DNA of 64,000 nt, taken from contig JAHQIY010000003.1 of the NCBI GenBank assembly GCA_019054805.1, positions 2,294,001-2,358,000 on the forward strand, read 5' to 3'. The translations under genes were made by a program, and so were the position numbers. The stretch comes from Brachionus manjavacas. Lineage: Eukaryota > Rotifera > Eurotatoria > Ploima > Brachionidae. Every line of letters begins with the position of its first letter. Position 1 is the stretch's first letter. The notes under the pieces are model-generated. The model worked only from the letters and a program-made list of their open reading frames with translations, was not told the origin of the DNA and made no database searches. Shown piece after piece: positions 55,132-64,000 of the stretch.

Positions 55132-55550
55132 TATGGACAATATTTTTTTAAATACAATTATTCAACAATTCAAATATTATTAATTTCAACTAATTTTTCA
55201 ACTGCATGACTATTCGATTTTTCGATTATTCAGCTTTTCGGGGAAATAATTCAGAATAAATTTATTAAGATCTCTCTTTGCGTCTTATTAACCGGATTCC
55301 CTAAACCGGGGCTGCGCCCCAGACCCCATTCAATCCCCAGTTTGTTTAAACAAAATTAACCCAGAAATTAACCCTAATTTGACAAAGCTTAAGACGCCTA
55401 GCGTCGCCTTTCGCTTAGTCAAACTATGGTTAATTTAAGGGTTAATTTTCATTAACCAAAATTCTACCGGAAATTATTTGAAAATTTAACAATCATTTAA
55501 TAGTTGAATAATCAAATAGTTGGTAAATATCGAATTTTGTCCATGACTGA
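55132..55550. mobile_element. MITE with GC-rich hairpin core
   Basis: Ends are inverted: TATGGACAATAT from 55132, and CATGGACAAAATTCGATATT read inward from 55550, with ATTATTCAAC further in on both arms. The centre (55290-55440) is unusually G+C-rich and holds the stems GGGGC-TGC-GCCCC and GACGC-CTA-GCGTC, plus AATTAACCCT/AGGGTTAATT in opposite directions. A related terminus is at 34718. No ORF. Confidence 0.5.
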
Positions 55551-58300
55551 AAAAAATCACCACAGTAAAATATTAAACAATTTAGTTAGTGAATTTTGAT
55601 AAAAAAATTTATTAAATTTTGGAAAGATGAGAAAAAAATTGAAGTAATTTGGTTATTAGGCTATGTATGAATTTTCTCATTTTTCCTCTCTGCACGGCAT
55701 CATTTTTAAATAATCTTGATTAGAAAAATTTGAATGAATGAAACCTCTTTCTAATTACTTAAATTTAATAAAAAAATCTTGTAATCAATTTTAAGTTTCA
55801 TTCTATTTGAATTAAATAATTTCCATTAATTTGAGATTTTTTAAGAAATCTCAAAATTTTTTCACTCTCAATTATACTTCAAACGAGAGCTTACTAAATT
55901 AAATAATTTTAATTCAATAATGTTTTAATAAAGTATTGTGTTGGTAATGAAACAGTTTATTTCTTTAACTGCAAGGATTTTAAACCACTTTTTGAAATTT
56001 TCAAATTTAAAAATCTAATTAATCTACAAAGACTTAGAAAATTAAAAATTGGTTTTTAAAAGTATTTTTGGATATTACACTTGTCAAAACTTCGCATTCT
56101 TTCCTTCTCAATTATTTTTCAATGGTCATCTTCTTAGACATCTGTGCAGACTTTAGGGAATAAAGTTAATAAAAATAATATTATTTAAAATAATTGAAGC
56201 CACTAAGGCTTCGGTGGAACCCGGACAAGACCGAGTTGCCACTGTCAGAATCTACTGAGTTAGTCATGGAGTTGTTTCAGGTTGATTACTCCTTCAAATA
56301 GCCATGTTTGTGGAATCGCAGTGTTCTTTGGAAACAAAAAGTCGCAAGAAATAAAAAACAAATTAATTTTGTTTTAAGTTTTTTAAATGAGATCCGAAGT
56401 TGAAGTCAAAAGAAAAATGGTTTATATAGTAGTAAGAAGATGTAATTTTAGCAGCAGTTGGTCTTAGAAAAAAGTAAGAGATATATAGAAGATTTGGGTC
56501 TTAACAAATTGGATAGATCGCAAATGATTTAAACATCTTCTTATTTTTTTTTATTTTCGTGCATTTTGAATATTCCTAGAATCGTATGCCCAATAATACC
56601 TTGACCAATATGAGCCCCTTCATCTACAATACGTTTTTAAACAAAGTTTTTGTGTAACCCTAGCGCAGTACTTCTAGTCTTCTAGGCAGTCGATGAGTGT
56701 GCTTTAGAACATTTAAAGCTACTCTAGATTAAAAAGAAAAAGAATTAAAATAAAAGTAAAAAAAAGTTAAATATAATTTAAAGAATATTAAAAAAGATAT
56801 ATTGAAAAGTAAAGACAGATGTTACATGTTTAGATATTGAAAAATTTAAGAATAAAGTTAAAGAAAAAATAAAAGAAATAAAAGAGTATCAGTTACATCA
56901 TGAAGTCATAAACCAAATATCACATTTTAGTTTAAGGATAAAACTAACACTGAGTTTTATAGGGCTTGAATTTTTTTTATATCTGTCTCCAGTGACGTAG
57001 CTAGGGTTTTCTAAATGGAGGGGGAGCGTTCTATCCAAGTGCTTGGAAGGTTTAGATGGAAAAAACTGTGTGGTTTTAAGATACAATGGTAAATTTGAAA
57101 AATACTATTTTTAAAATGATTTTAATTAAAATTGAATCTTCATTAATTTATTTAATTTGATTAACTTTTTTTTTAAACAAAAATTAGAAATTAGAATGAA
57201 ATGATATTTAGTGTTTTGAATTTCTCAAGAACATATGTCTGCAAAAGCTCTGCAAAAATTTTAAACTTCCCTTGATAAAGAAAAAAATTGTTTTTAACTT
57301 GATTTATTTATTTTTATAAATAATTCAAAATTTTAATGTATATAAAACAATTAATTAAAAAAAAATAAACCAAAAAAACAATTCAAATAAAATAGACTAA
57401 ATTAGTTATAAAATTTTTCTCAAAAGTATACTAGGGAGATTTCTTTTTGAATTTAATTTTAAAAGTTATAATTAGAAAGAATAAAATTTTTAGATTTTTA
57501 AAAAAATCTTTAAGTTTAATTAGGCTTTATGAAGCTTCCAGAATTTCTGAAACTAAATGACAGCGATAAGAATTTTGCAACTATTAATTATATCAAAATC
57601 TAAGAATTTTTAATAAAATTTATAAATTTTTTTTTGGAAAATTTAAAATTTAAATTTAAATTAAACACACTCTTAAATATCATCCAAGTAATAAATTAAT
57701 TTTATTTTTCAGCTGCTTTTGTTTAATGCATTTTTCTTACATTCTAATATTTTAAAAAATGTTCTGACAAAGGGCCTATTACAAGTGAACTTAGTAGGAT
57801 TAAAATGAATTTTATTTTAAAGATCAGAACTTTTAAAAATATCATCACATATTATCAAAAATTAATTGTTTGTGTATTAAAGATTAAAACATAGAATTTT
57901 AATTAAAAAAATAATTGAGAAAAATGTGCTTAATTTAATAAACTTAACTTGAAGATTTTTTTGAATGGATTTATTAAGCTTAAAATTCAGTCAATTTAAT
58001 CTGTTCCAAAAATTTACATTCACAAAAAAATTAATTAATTCTTGACTAAAAAAAATTTAAATAAAACAAAAAGCTATTCTTGATTAGGTAACATTTCATT
58101 AAATGACAACACAAAATTTTCAAGTATGTTTTTTTTTTCAAAAAATGTCTTAATCCAATTAAGACATAAAGCTTACGTTTTTTATTCTGAAAATAAAAAA
58201 ACGCAAAATAAAAATTTTAAAACACTTTAAAAAAATAAATTAAAATTAAAAGCAATTACGAGTTAAATTGTTTATTTAAATAAGCCTAATAATTTAGTGA
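55551..58300. other. AT-rich intergenic DNA with a SINE-like block and a transposon end
   Basis: No protein gene seen. ~56190-56285: a G+C-rich block (GAAGCCACTAAGGCTTCGG hairpin; CCGGACAAGACCGAGTTGCC) that in minus sense could carry tRNA-like promoter boxes. ~56700-56900 contains a weak copy of the LINE 3'UTR seen at 24.7 and 45.2 kb. 56992 onward, CAGTGACGTAGCTAGGGTTT, resembles the CAGTGGCGTAGC ends of hAT-type transposons; no partner found. Confidence 0.35.
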
Positions 58301-58308
58301 CTAAAATG

Positions 58309-58338
58309 CGCCGCTGTAGTCTTAATTCGGAAGCGGCG
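58309..58338. repeat. GC hairpin CGCCGCT/AGCGGCG upstream of the ankyrin gene
   Basis: A perfect 7-bp stem with a 16-nt loop in an otherwise AT-rich region, ~285 bp before the ATG. It may be a promoter feature or chance. Confidence 0.35.
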
Positions 58339-58622
58339 TTGCATCTCACGCTCATTTCCAATTCATGTCTATTTCCTTAATCTAAACATTTTCCAAATCC
58401 CGATTTTCAGTCAGAACAACCACATTCCTCATTTCCTACATCAAATTGCTTCAACATTTTTTCTTTTTTTTTTAATTCAATAAATCTAATAAACAAACTA
58501 ACACCTTTTTTTATTTTTTATTTAAATAAAATTTATTTGACAAGTTTATATTTTATTGATTGAGTTAAATTTTAGATTACCATAGAAATTCTAATCAATC
58601 AAGAAAAACAACGTAATGTACC

Positions 58623-59939
58623 ATGTCTAAGCCAGACTCGAAAGCCAATGCGTTCAGAACCAATCTGACATATCTCATCTACAATGGTCACTTCAACGAG
58701 GCCAGGCTGCTGGTGGAAAATGGTGACTGCGACTTGGATGAAACGGATGAAGAGTGGGTGAAAAAATTTCCCAAGCTGACTAGGAAAAAAAAAAATCCAA
58801 CTCCAAGCTTTCAGCTGCCAGGCTACAAGGGTGCGCTGCACGGCCGCACCGCACTCATGATGTGCACCATGATCGAGGACGACTCGTGGTCGTACTCGCT
58901 GGCACAGAATTTGATAGAAAAAGGCGCCAAACTTGGCCTCAAAGACTCCTATGGCTTCAATGCGTTCATGTACGCTTGTCTCTACGAAAAATACTGCATC
59001 CTCGAGCTATTTCTGAACTCGCCAGGCGACTTTAGTCTCTATTCAAAAGACCAGTTTGGCAACACGTGCTTCCACTTGGCCGCCTTGGCCAAAAATGACT
59101 CGATATGCAGTATTTTGCGCAGAATTGTTGTTAAGTTTAACCAGACACAGACAATAGACCGGAACAAATTCGGTCATGCACCGATCGATCTCTGCAAGCT
59201 GAACAACCACGAGAGCTGTCAGAGATTGGACATGTTGGCCAAAATAAGTGCGGACAGGAGTCGCCAGAGCATGTTCTTCAAGTCCGAGTCACTGAAAAAC
59301 TCGGCCTTCGACACAGATTGGAATGAGTTCTACAAGTTTGTCAAAAACATTCGCGAGCCCTTCATCAAAGAATACAAGCCGAGAATTGCGGCCGACCCCA
59401 AGATAGTCGAGGACTTTATTGAGTTCAAAAGTGGCAAAAATGCGCCCAAGTGTGTTGTGACGCGCAACTTGACCAGCAGTGTTGAGCACTATGACATGAT
59501 CCGCAGACAGACTGACCGAGCTATTAGTGACAACAGAAATTTGAGCAGCAAGAGTGCGAAGAGCGACGCAACAGACAAAGACCACAACCAGCCATGGAGA
59601 GAAAATTTGAAAAATTTGTATGAAACTTTGGAGTATCAGAATACCAGGTCATTTAGGAGGACCATGAACCAGTCGCCGACCAATTTGTTCGATCAGTTGT
59701 CGACTGGTTTGTTAATAAATTTACACTTGAACAATTGTATGAACAATGACTCAAGGCGAAGTAGCTTGATGAAGTTTAACAAGCCGCAATCGCAAATCTC
59801 AATGGTCAACCAACAAGCACTGAATGGTACTAAGAATGTCAAGACAACAACTGCAAATGCCGCTAATAACGCCACTGGTTCCAATTTAGCACAGAATGTC
59901 AATGCGCTTAGGCGAACATCTGTTATGTCAATAAAATGA
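58623..59939 (+). CDS. Ankyrin-repeat protein, single exon
   Basis: 438 residues. The N-terminal half holds three to four degenerate ankyrin repeats: NLTYLIYNGHFNEARLLVEN (~14-33), HGRTALMMCTMIEDDSW...LIEKGAKLGLKD (~73-108), YGFNAFMYACLYEKYCILEL (~109-140) and FGNTCFHLAALAKNDSICSI (~144-175). A basic insert (KKFPKLTRKKKNP) lies between the first two. The C-terminal half is polar, Ser/Asn/Arg-rich and probably disordered, with Ser-Arg pairs (RRSSLMKF, RRTSVMS) that fit basophilic kinase sites. Overall layout is reminiscent of ANKRD34-type proteins, but the match is not enough to name it. G+C is clearly above the surroundings and codons look native. No signal peptide or membrane segment. Confidence 0.82.
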   Translation: MSKPDSKANAFRTNLTYLIYNGHFNEARLLVENGDCDLDETDEEWVKKFPKLTRKKKNPTPSFQLPGYKGALHGRTALMMCTMIEDDSWSYSLAQNLIEKGAKLGLKDSYGFNAFMYACLYEKYCILELFLNSPGDFSLYSKDQFGNTCFHLAALAKNDSICSILRRIVVKFNQTQTIDRNKFGHAPIDLCKLNNHESCQRLDMLAKISADRSRQSMFFKSESLKNSAFDTDWNEFYKFVKNIREPFIKEYKPRIAADPKIVEDFIEFKSGKNAPKCVVTRNLTSSVEHYDMIRRQTDRAISDNRNLSSKSAKSDATDKDHNQPWRENLKNLYETLEYQNTRSFRRTMNQSPTNLFDQLSTGLLINLHLNNCMNNDSRRSSLMKFNKPQSQISMVNQQALNGTKNVKTTTANAANNATGSNLAQNVNALRRTSVMSIK

Positions 59940-59973
59940 GACTTTTATTTGATTTTTTATTTTTTTTATTTTA

Positions 59974-59979
59974 AATAAA
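59974..59979 (+). terminator. Poly(A) signal of the ankyrin gene
   Basis: AATAAA 34 nt after the stop codon, in T-rich DNA. Confidence 0.4.
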
Positions 59980-60158
59980 TTTTTAGTTTTTTTTTTAGTT
60001 TTACTTTTCTAATTTTTAGTTTAATGGTTCGAAATAAACTGATCATGATCTTTACCAACGAAATGCTTTTCAGATTCATTATTTAATAGAAAAATTAATA
60101 AATAAAAAGATATAATAATTTTTTGTGATTCAAACATTGCTGCTATTCTGATCCAGAT

Positions 60159-61440
60159 TATTTATTTATTTATTTATTGAATTGAATTAACCTCCTTTTA
60201 GGAGAAGTAAAAAAAGAAAAAAAAAATATATAAAAAGATTTTTTGTACTTTTGTGTTTTTTTTTAAATGAAAAATTATTACCTAAAAATAAAATTACAAA
60301 AAATAAAAAAGGAACATTAGTTCGAAAATAGAAAAAGGGATGAAAGTTAGAAAGCAAGATAATTCGGACCAAAATTCATGAATTTCTTTTATTTTGAATT
60401 AGCTCATTTAGGAGAGTTCTGTAATGTTTTAATTTTAAATTGCAAAGACATAACCAAATTGAATCAGATATACCATCATTAGAAATCAGATTAATCTTAA
60501 GATTTTCTTTAAGTTGGTTTATATTTACTGAAATTTTTGAGGTTTCAATTTTAAAGTACTTGGAAATAAGTACTAAGTCGGAGGAAAAAGATTTATTAGA
60601 GGGGGGTCACTTAGCATATATTTTAAAAATTGTGATGATAGATAATTATATTTAATTGTATCAATAAAAGTTAGTTTTGAAAATAGATAAAGTTCATCAA
60701 AGTTGAAAATTTTCAGTACTTTTAAGACTCGTGATATGTGACAATAGGCTTTTAAACCAAACATTTGTCTAATTAAGTTGTTTTGTAATTTATTTATTGA
60801 ATCCTTTGTGGTCGAATTAAGAGTGAGAGCCTCAAGACCATATGTGAATTTAGATAAGCAATATGTTTTGTATATAAATGATTTGAATTTAGGTGAAGAG
60901 GAAGGACTATTTTTAGGCAGAAGATACGAAATTCCAAAAAAGCTGCTCTGAACTTTTTTAAATTTATAATTGCCTGTGTGTTAAAGTCAAGATTAGAATC
61001 TATAATGAATCCTAAGTATTCTAACTGATTTGCTTCTTCAAGTTCGGATCCATTAAGGTGAAATACCGACTTAAATAATTGAGTGCCAAAGTTAACAACT
61101 TTTGTTTTATTAGGGTTAAATTTTATTCTCCATTTATTCCCATAAGATCCACAAATATCCAAAAGCATTTGTAGATGGGAGTCAACTGGGCTTAATAAGA
61201 TTATATCATCTGCGTAGACAATGATAGAAACATTAAGATTTTTATAAAGAGCTCCAAGCTCATTGTTAAGGCATTCTATTATAAGATCATCAATATATAT
61301 GTTGAAAAGAAAAGAAGATAAAATAGCTCCTTGTTTTACACCAGTTTCAATTTTAAAGGGTTTAGTTGTTAGATTATTTGGAAGAGATAAAACAGCTAGT
61401 GCTGAAAAATATATCCCTTTTTTTTTGTTGATATATGATC
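60159..61440 (-). pseudogene. LINE with RT palm and intact 3' end (5'-truncated)
   Basis: Minus sense: GVKQGAILSSFLFNIYIDDL (~61345-61285), IIVYADDIILLSPVDSHLQM (~61230-61175) with the catalytic YADD, then the 61168-60794 frame (GNKWRIKFNPNKTKVVNFG, LEYLGFIIDSNLDFN). The remaining C-terminus is frame-shifted down to ~60560. The 3' end has the hairpin CTCC-TAAAA-GGAG (60204-60192) and a tail of AAATA units (60180-60159). A second GAAC-ATTA-GTTC hairpin in plus sense is at 60312-60323. A 5'-truncated, decayed copy. Confidence 0.68.
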
Positions 61441-61461
61441 ATTTTAATCGAAAGTTTGAAT

Positions 61462-61550
61462 ACAGTGGTGCTACGATAAATGTATTTTACGTAAATTCTC
61501 GTAAATTTAGCTTTTTAAATTTTTTTAAATTTACGAGGATTTACGAACTA
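61462..61550. repeat. Stray MITE-family end with internal hairpin
   Basis: TA followed by CAGTGGTGCTACGATAAAT, a variant of the family terminus CAGTGCTGCTACGATACC. Then CGTAAATTCTCGTAAATTTA pairs with AAATTTACGAGGATTTACG to form a ~20-bp hairpin. No matching right end. Confidence 0.5.
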
Positions 61551-62349
61551 TTAAAAAAAATTAGAAACAGTTTTTTTTTTAAGATTTATTTTAAAAAAAC
61601 TTTCGAATTAAAAGTAAATTTTTTACGGCTCGTTTCGACCAAATAGCCTTCTTCAGGTTTTAAGACTAAAAGAAAGAATAAAAAGAGAAAATACAATAGA
61701 AGTAGATGCTTTTCAAATTATTATAGAAAAAGAGATAATTAGAATAAAATTAATATAATAATTAAAAAAAGTCTTTGAAATTAATGTAAATTTAATGTCG
61801 AGTTTTTAAAATTAAATTTTAATATTTAAAATTAGAATACTAATTTTTACAATTAAAAAAAAATCAAATTTACCAAAAATAAAGATAAAATTTTTTTTTT
61901 ATGAAAAACTTTTTAAGTAAAAAATAATAATTTTAGGATTTTTTTGTTCGTAATTATTCTATTTAATTTTAAGAAAAAGTTAATAAGATCAGTTTCAGTT
62001 GATTTTCGAACAATGTCTTGTTTCAGCTCCGATTTAACTATTTAGAATGAAAAATCATCTTCAACATGATTTATTTTATTAAAGTAAATTGACAATTCTG
62101 AAAATGAATTAAAATTACTTTAAGATTTTCTAAAATTCTTTTTGAATTTCCTAATTGAATATGAATGATCTAATTATCTTATTCTAGCTTTTTTAGATGA
62201 TTCACATATACAAAATTATTTACATTTTTTTAAATTTAATAACGTAAACTATTCCAATCGATTCACAATTTGAGTCACTCAAGAATGGAATTGTATTATT
62301 TATATATTGAAAATAAAGCATTTTGTCGGTAAACCAGCCTATGATAAGA
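61551..62349. other. AT-rich intergenic DNA, nothing recognised
   Basis: No coding frame or structured repeat seen. Confidence 0.45.
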
Positions 62350-63160
62350 GCCCGCGAAGCGCCAGCTAGTTAAAACATGATTGTGTGTCACATTTAAAAA
62401 AACCCGGCCACATGGCTGCTCATTGTAGAGAGAATAGAAATGCTTCTGCCCCGACTTCTGCGTATCGCACGCTGTGATCAACAGCGAAATGATGATTGAT
62501 AGCATTATCAACAAAAGTTTTGTGATCTGTTCCCCAGCCCTACTAATCCTAAGAAAACAAGGCGAGCACACTTACCTGATCAGACCCGATGTGAAGGGTA
62601 AAAAGAGAGTAGGACATGTCAACAACCTTAAACGTTATTTTAGCCCTGTCGAGAATGTACGGTACGATACAATCATTGACACAACAGATGCAAATATAAA
62701 GTAAAAAGAATAGTCAAATCCGATAAAGAAATCTACATAACAACCGGCCCCGAACGAAACTGATAAGTTTCTGCGCCGGCCCCGAACGAAGCTGTCGTTC
62801 AATAAAAAGAAAATTTAAATGATGATACAGAGACTTATTATAATCCTGCCACGAATTTGACTATAGTAGCAACAACTGCTGAACCGGTCGCTGAAGAAGA
62901 AGTGGAAAATGAAGACTCGAATTGGCTCGATGATTAGTATTTAAATTTGAAATTTGGATGATTCCGAAGACAAATTTTGCGAATCAGATTTCGAATCGAA
63001 TTATTATTTAAAAGCCCAAGTAAAAAGTGTACCCATTGTAGAAAACGGCTGTTCTCCCCGATCAGTTCACTTCCAGCCTCAGTAAAAACGCCAGTCCCTG
63101 CTCCAGATGCAGAAGTAGTGAAACTCGATTACGTGGATTTTTTCGAAGAATTTTAATGAA
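62350..63160 (+). pseudogene. Gypsy-type element with gag and integrase ends fused by deletion
   Basis: KKPGHMAAHCRENRNASAPT (~62395-62455) is the second half of a gag CCHC zinc knuckle. Less than 100 bp on, KQGEHTYLIRPDVKGKKRVG and HVNNLKRYF (~62545-62640) is the tail of a gypsy integrase (GPY/F region). Gag and the end of pol normally lie more than 3 kb apart, so almost all of pol is deleted. Downstream acidic pieces (AEPVAEEEVENEDSNWLDD near 62880-62935; KLDYVDFFEEF-stop near 63125-63155) continue as a C-terminal tail with stops between. A repeated CCGGCCCCGAACGAA unit is at ~62743 and ~62775. Confidence 0.55.
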
Positions 63161-63594
63161 AGAAGAAAGATCTTGTTTTTTGTCTAGTTTTTTTTTGGTT
63201 TAGACTCATCACCTTTGAATGATTTTGTTTGTTTTTTTTCTTTTTTTGTTTTGTTTAGAACAGTTTTTTAGATTTTCCAAAACTTAAAAAACTTTAGTAT
63301 CCATGATTTGTTGAATCCTCTTAAACTTTTGGATTCTCACATAACAACTTAATGAGAGCAAATTCAGCATCATTAGATTCAATTTAATGTAAGTTTTTTC
63401 TGCTTTTTTTTATATTAGGCTGCGAATATAATACAAGAGCTGGCATAGCTCTCTAAAATAATATAAGAGAAATAATGGTGAATTGTCTAAATTACATTAA
63501 TTTTGGTAAAACAAAGCTGCTTTTTGCTTTATCATCTTTAAAATTGTAATTAAATAAAAGATGAAATTAACTGGAAATTAATAATACCTTGTAG
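63161..63594. other. AT-rich DNA after the gypsy remnant, nothing recognised
   Basis: T-rich runs; no LTR matching the other element, no gene. Confidence 0.4.
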
Positions 63595-63690
63595 TCGACT
63601 CTCTTTTGACGATATCATAAGTATATATACTAAATAAAATAGGACTAGTTACTGAGCCTTGAGGGACACTTGGGGTTATTTGGTATATTG
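63595..63690 (-). pseudogene. Small LINE RT fragment
   Basis: Minus sense ITPSVPQGSVTSPILFSIYT then YDIVKRES: the RT block (G)VPQGS...SPxLFxIY, without the adjacent catalytic motif. The remaining 63691-64000 shows nothing recognisable. Confidence 0.5.
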
Positions 63691-64000
63691 AACGTTTTTT
63701 TTATTTTTGGTAATATTGATTACATAAAGCTAATGGTAAATGCACACATCATGGTAAGTTCGATATTGCACCTAAATGTTTTCATCAAGTCTATACAATT
63801 CATACTTTAATGAAAGGTAGATATATTCTAGTCATTTATGCTTTGTACATCTTAAAACACAACCAATGTATGAAAAATTTTTAATCAAAATTCGAAAACA
63901 CTTAAATGAAATGTCAATGTCGTTTACGTCTGATTTTAAACATTTTTATTTTATCAAAGACAGTATTACATTGACTAAAAAATTAATTAATTTTTTGAAT

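Noticed and set aside
59289-59902. Minus-strand ORFs under the ankyrin gene
   Set aside because: Antisense shadows created by its higher G+C content.
62296-62571. Minus-strand 91-codon ORF
   Set aside because: Antisense to the gag/integrase remnant readable on the plus strand.
1-64000. CRISPR arrays, bacterial operons, rRNA or tRNA genes
   Set aside because: No regularly spaced repeats, no ribosome-binding-site pattern, and no convincing rRNA or cloverleaf sequence; the gene set and introns are eukaryotic.

Overview
The window is AT-rich (by eye about 70-75% A+T) metazoan nuclear DNA: a few compact, intron-poor housekeeping genes in a sea of decayed transposons. Confirmed or likely introns are only about 45-60 bp, genes sit close together, and one pair overlaps like a dicistronic unit. 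The gene content (CLIP-170, BORCS7, PIG-U, squalene synthase, NAT8-like acetyltransferases) is animal. A small-genome AT-rich lophotrochozoan, such as a monogonont rotifer of the Brachionus type, would fit; this is an inference from style and content, not a proof.

Cellular genes. (1) Minus strand 1-2868: 5' half of a CLIP-170/CLIP-115 microtubule plus-end protein, running off the left edge. (2) 22510-24081 minus: a tandem pair of NAT8-like membrane GNAT acetyltransferases. (3) 30345-32025 plus: BORCS7 (lysosome-positioning BORC subunit) whose stop codon overlaps the start of PIGU (GPI-transamidase subunit) by 8 nt. (4) 35346-36776 plus: squalene synthase, apparently spliced in frame to an N-terminal coiled-coil segment and lacking the usual C-terminal membrane anchor. 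(5) 58623-59939 plus: a single-exon ankyrin-repeat protein. Several smaller candidates (6607-6675, 29026-29531, 33481-33640) are only weakly supported.

Mobile DNA. 8018-13584 is a nearly complete Ty3/gypsy element (minus strand) with unusually short LTRs (121/132 bp), 4-bp TSD CTAT, and three lesions; its integrase ends in a C2H2 finger. 14640-15560, 17590-19525 and 62350-63160 are further LTR-element remnants. 19655-22152 is a Tc1/mariner copy split by a 0.7-kb element. 25009-28302 is a MULE with ~222-bp terminal inverted repeats and an 8-bp TSD, encoding (broken) transposase, SWIM and PHD-like segments. LINE pieces occur at 5.8, 39.2, 45-47.7, 52.6-53, 60.2-61.4 and 63.6 kb, plus isolated 3' ends at 24.6, 49.9, 54.1 and 54.4 kb; five of these 3' ends share a GAGC-N4-GCTC type hairpin, usually followed by an AAATA-type tail. 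A mariner-like MITE family beginning TA-CAGTGCTGCTACGATACC has two full copies (50051-50786, 51077-52303) and two stray ends.

Most interesting points: the coiled-coil/squalene-synthase arrangement without membrane anchor; the overlapping BORCS7-PIGU unit with a splice-acceptor-like site just upstream of the PIGU start; and an insertion at 45275-47661 made of two different LINEs joined 5' to 5' with 3' tails at both outer ends and a single pair of ACAAT target duplications. All calls are from reading the sequence; no database search was possible.
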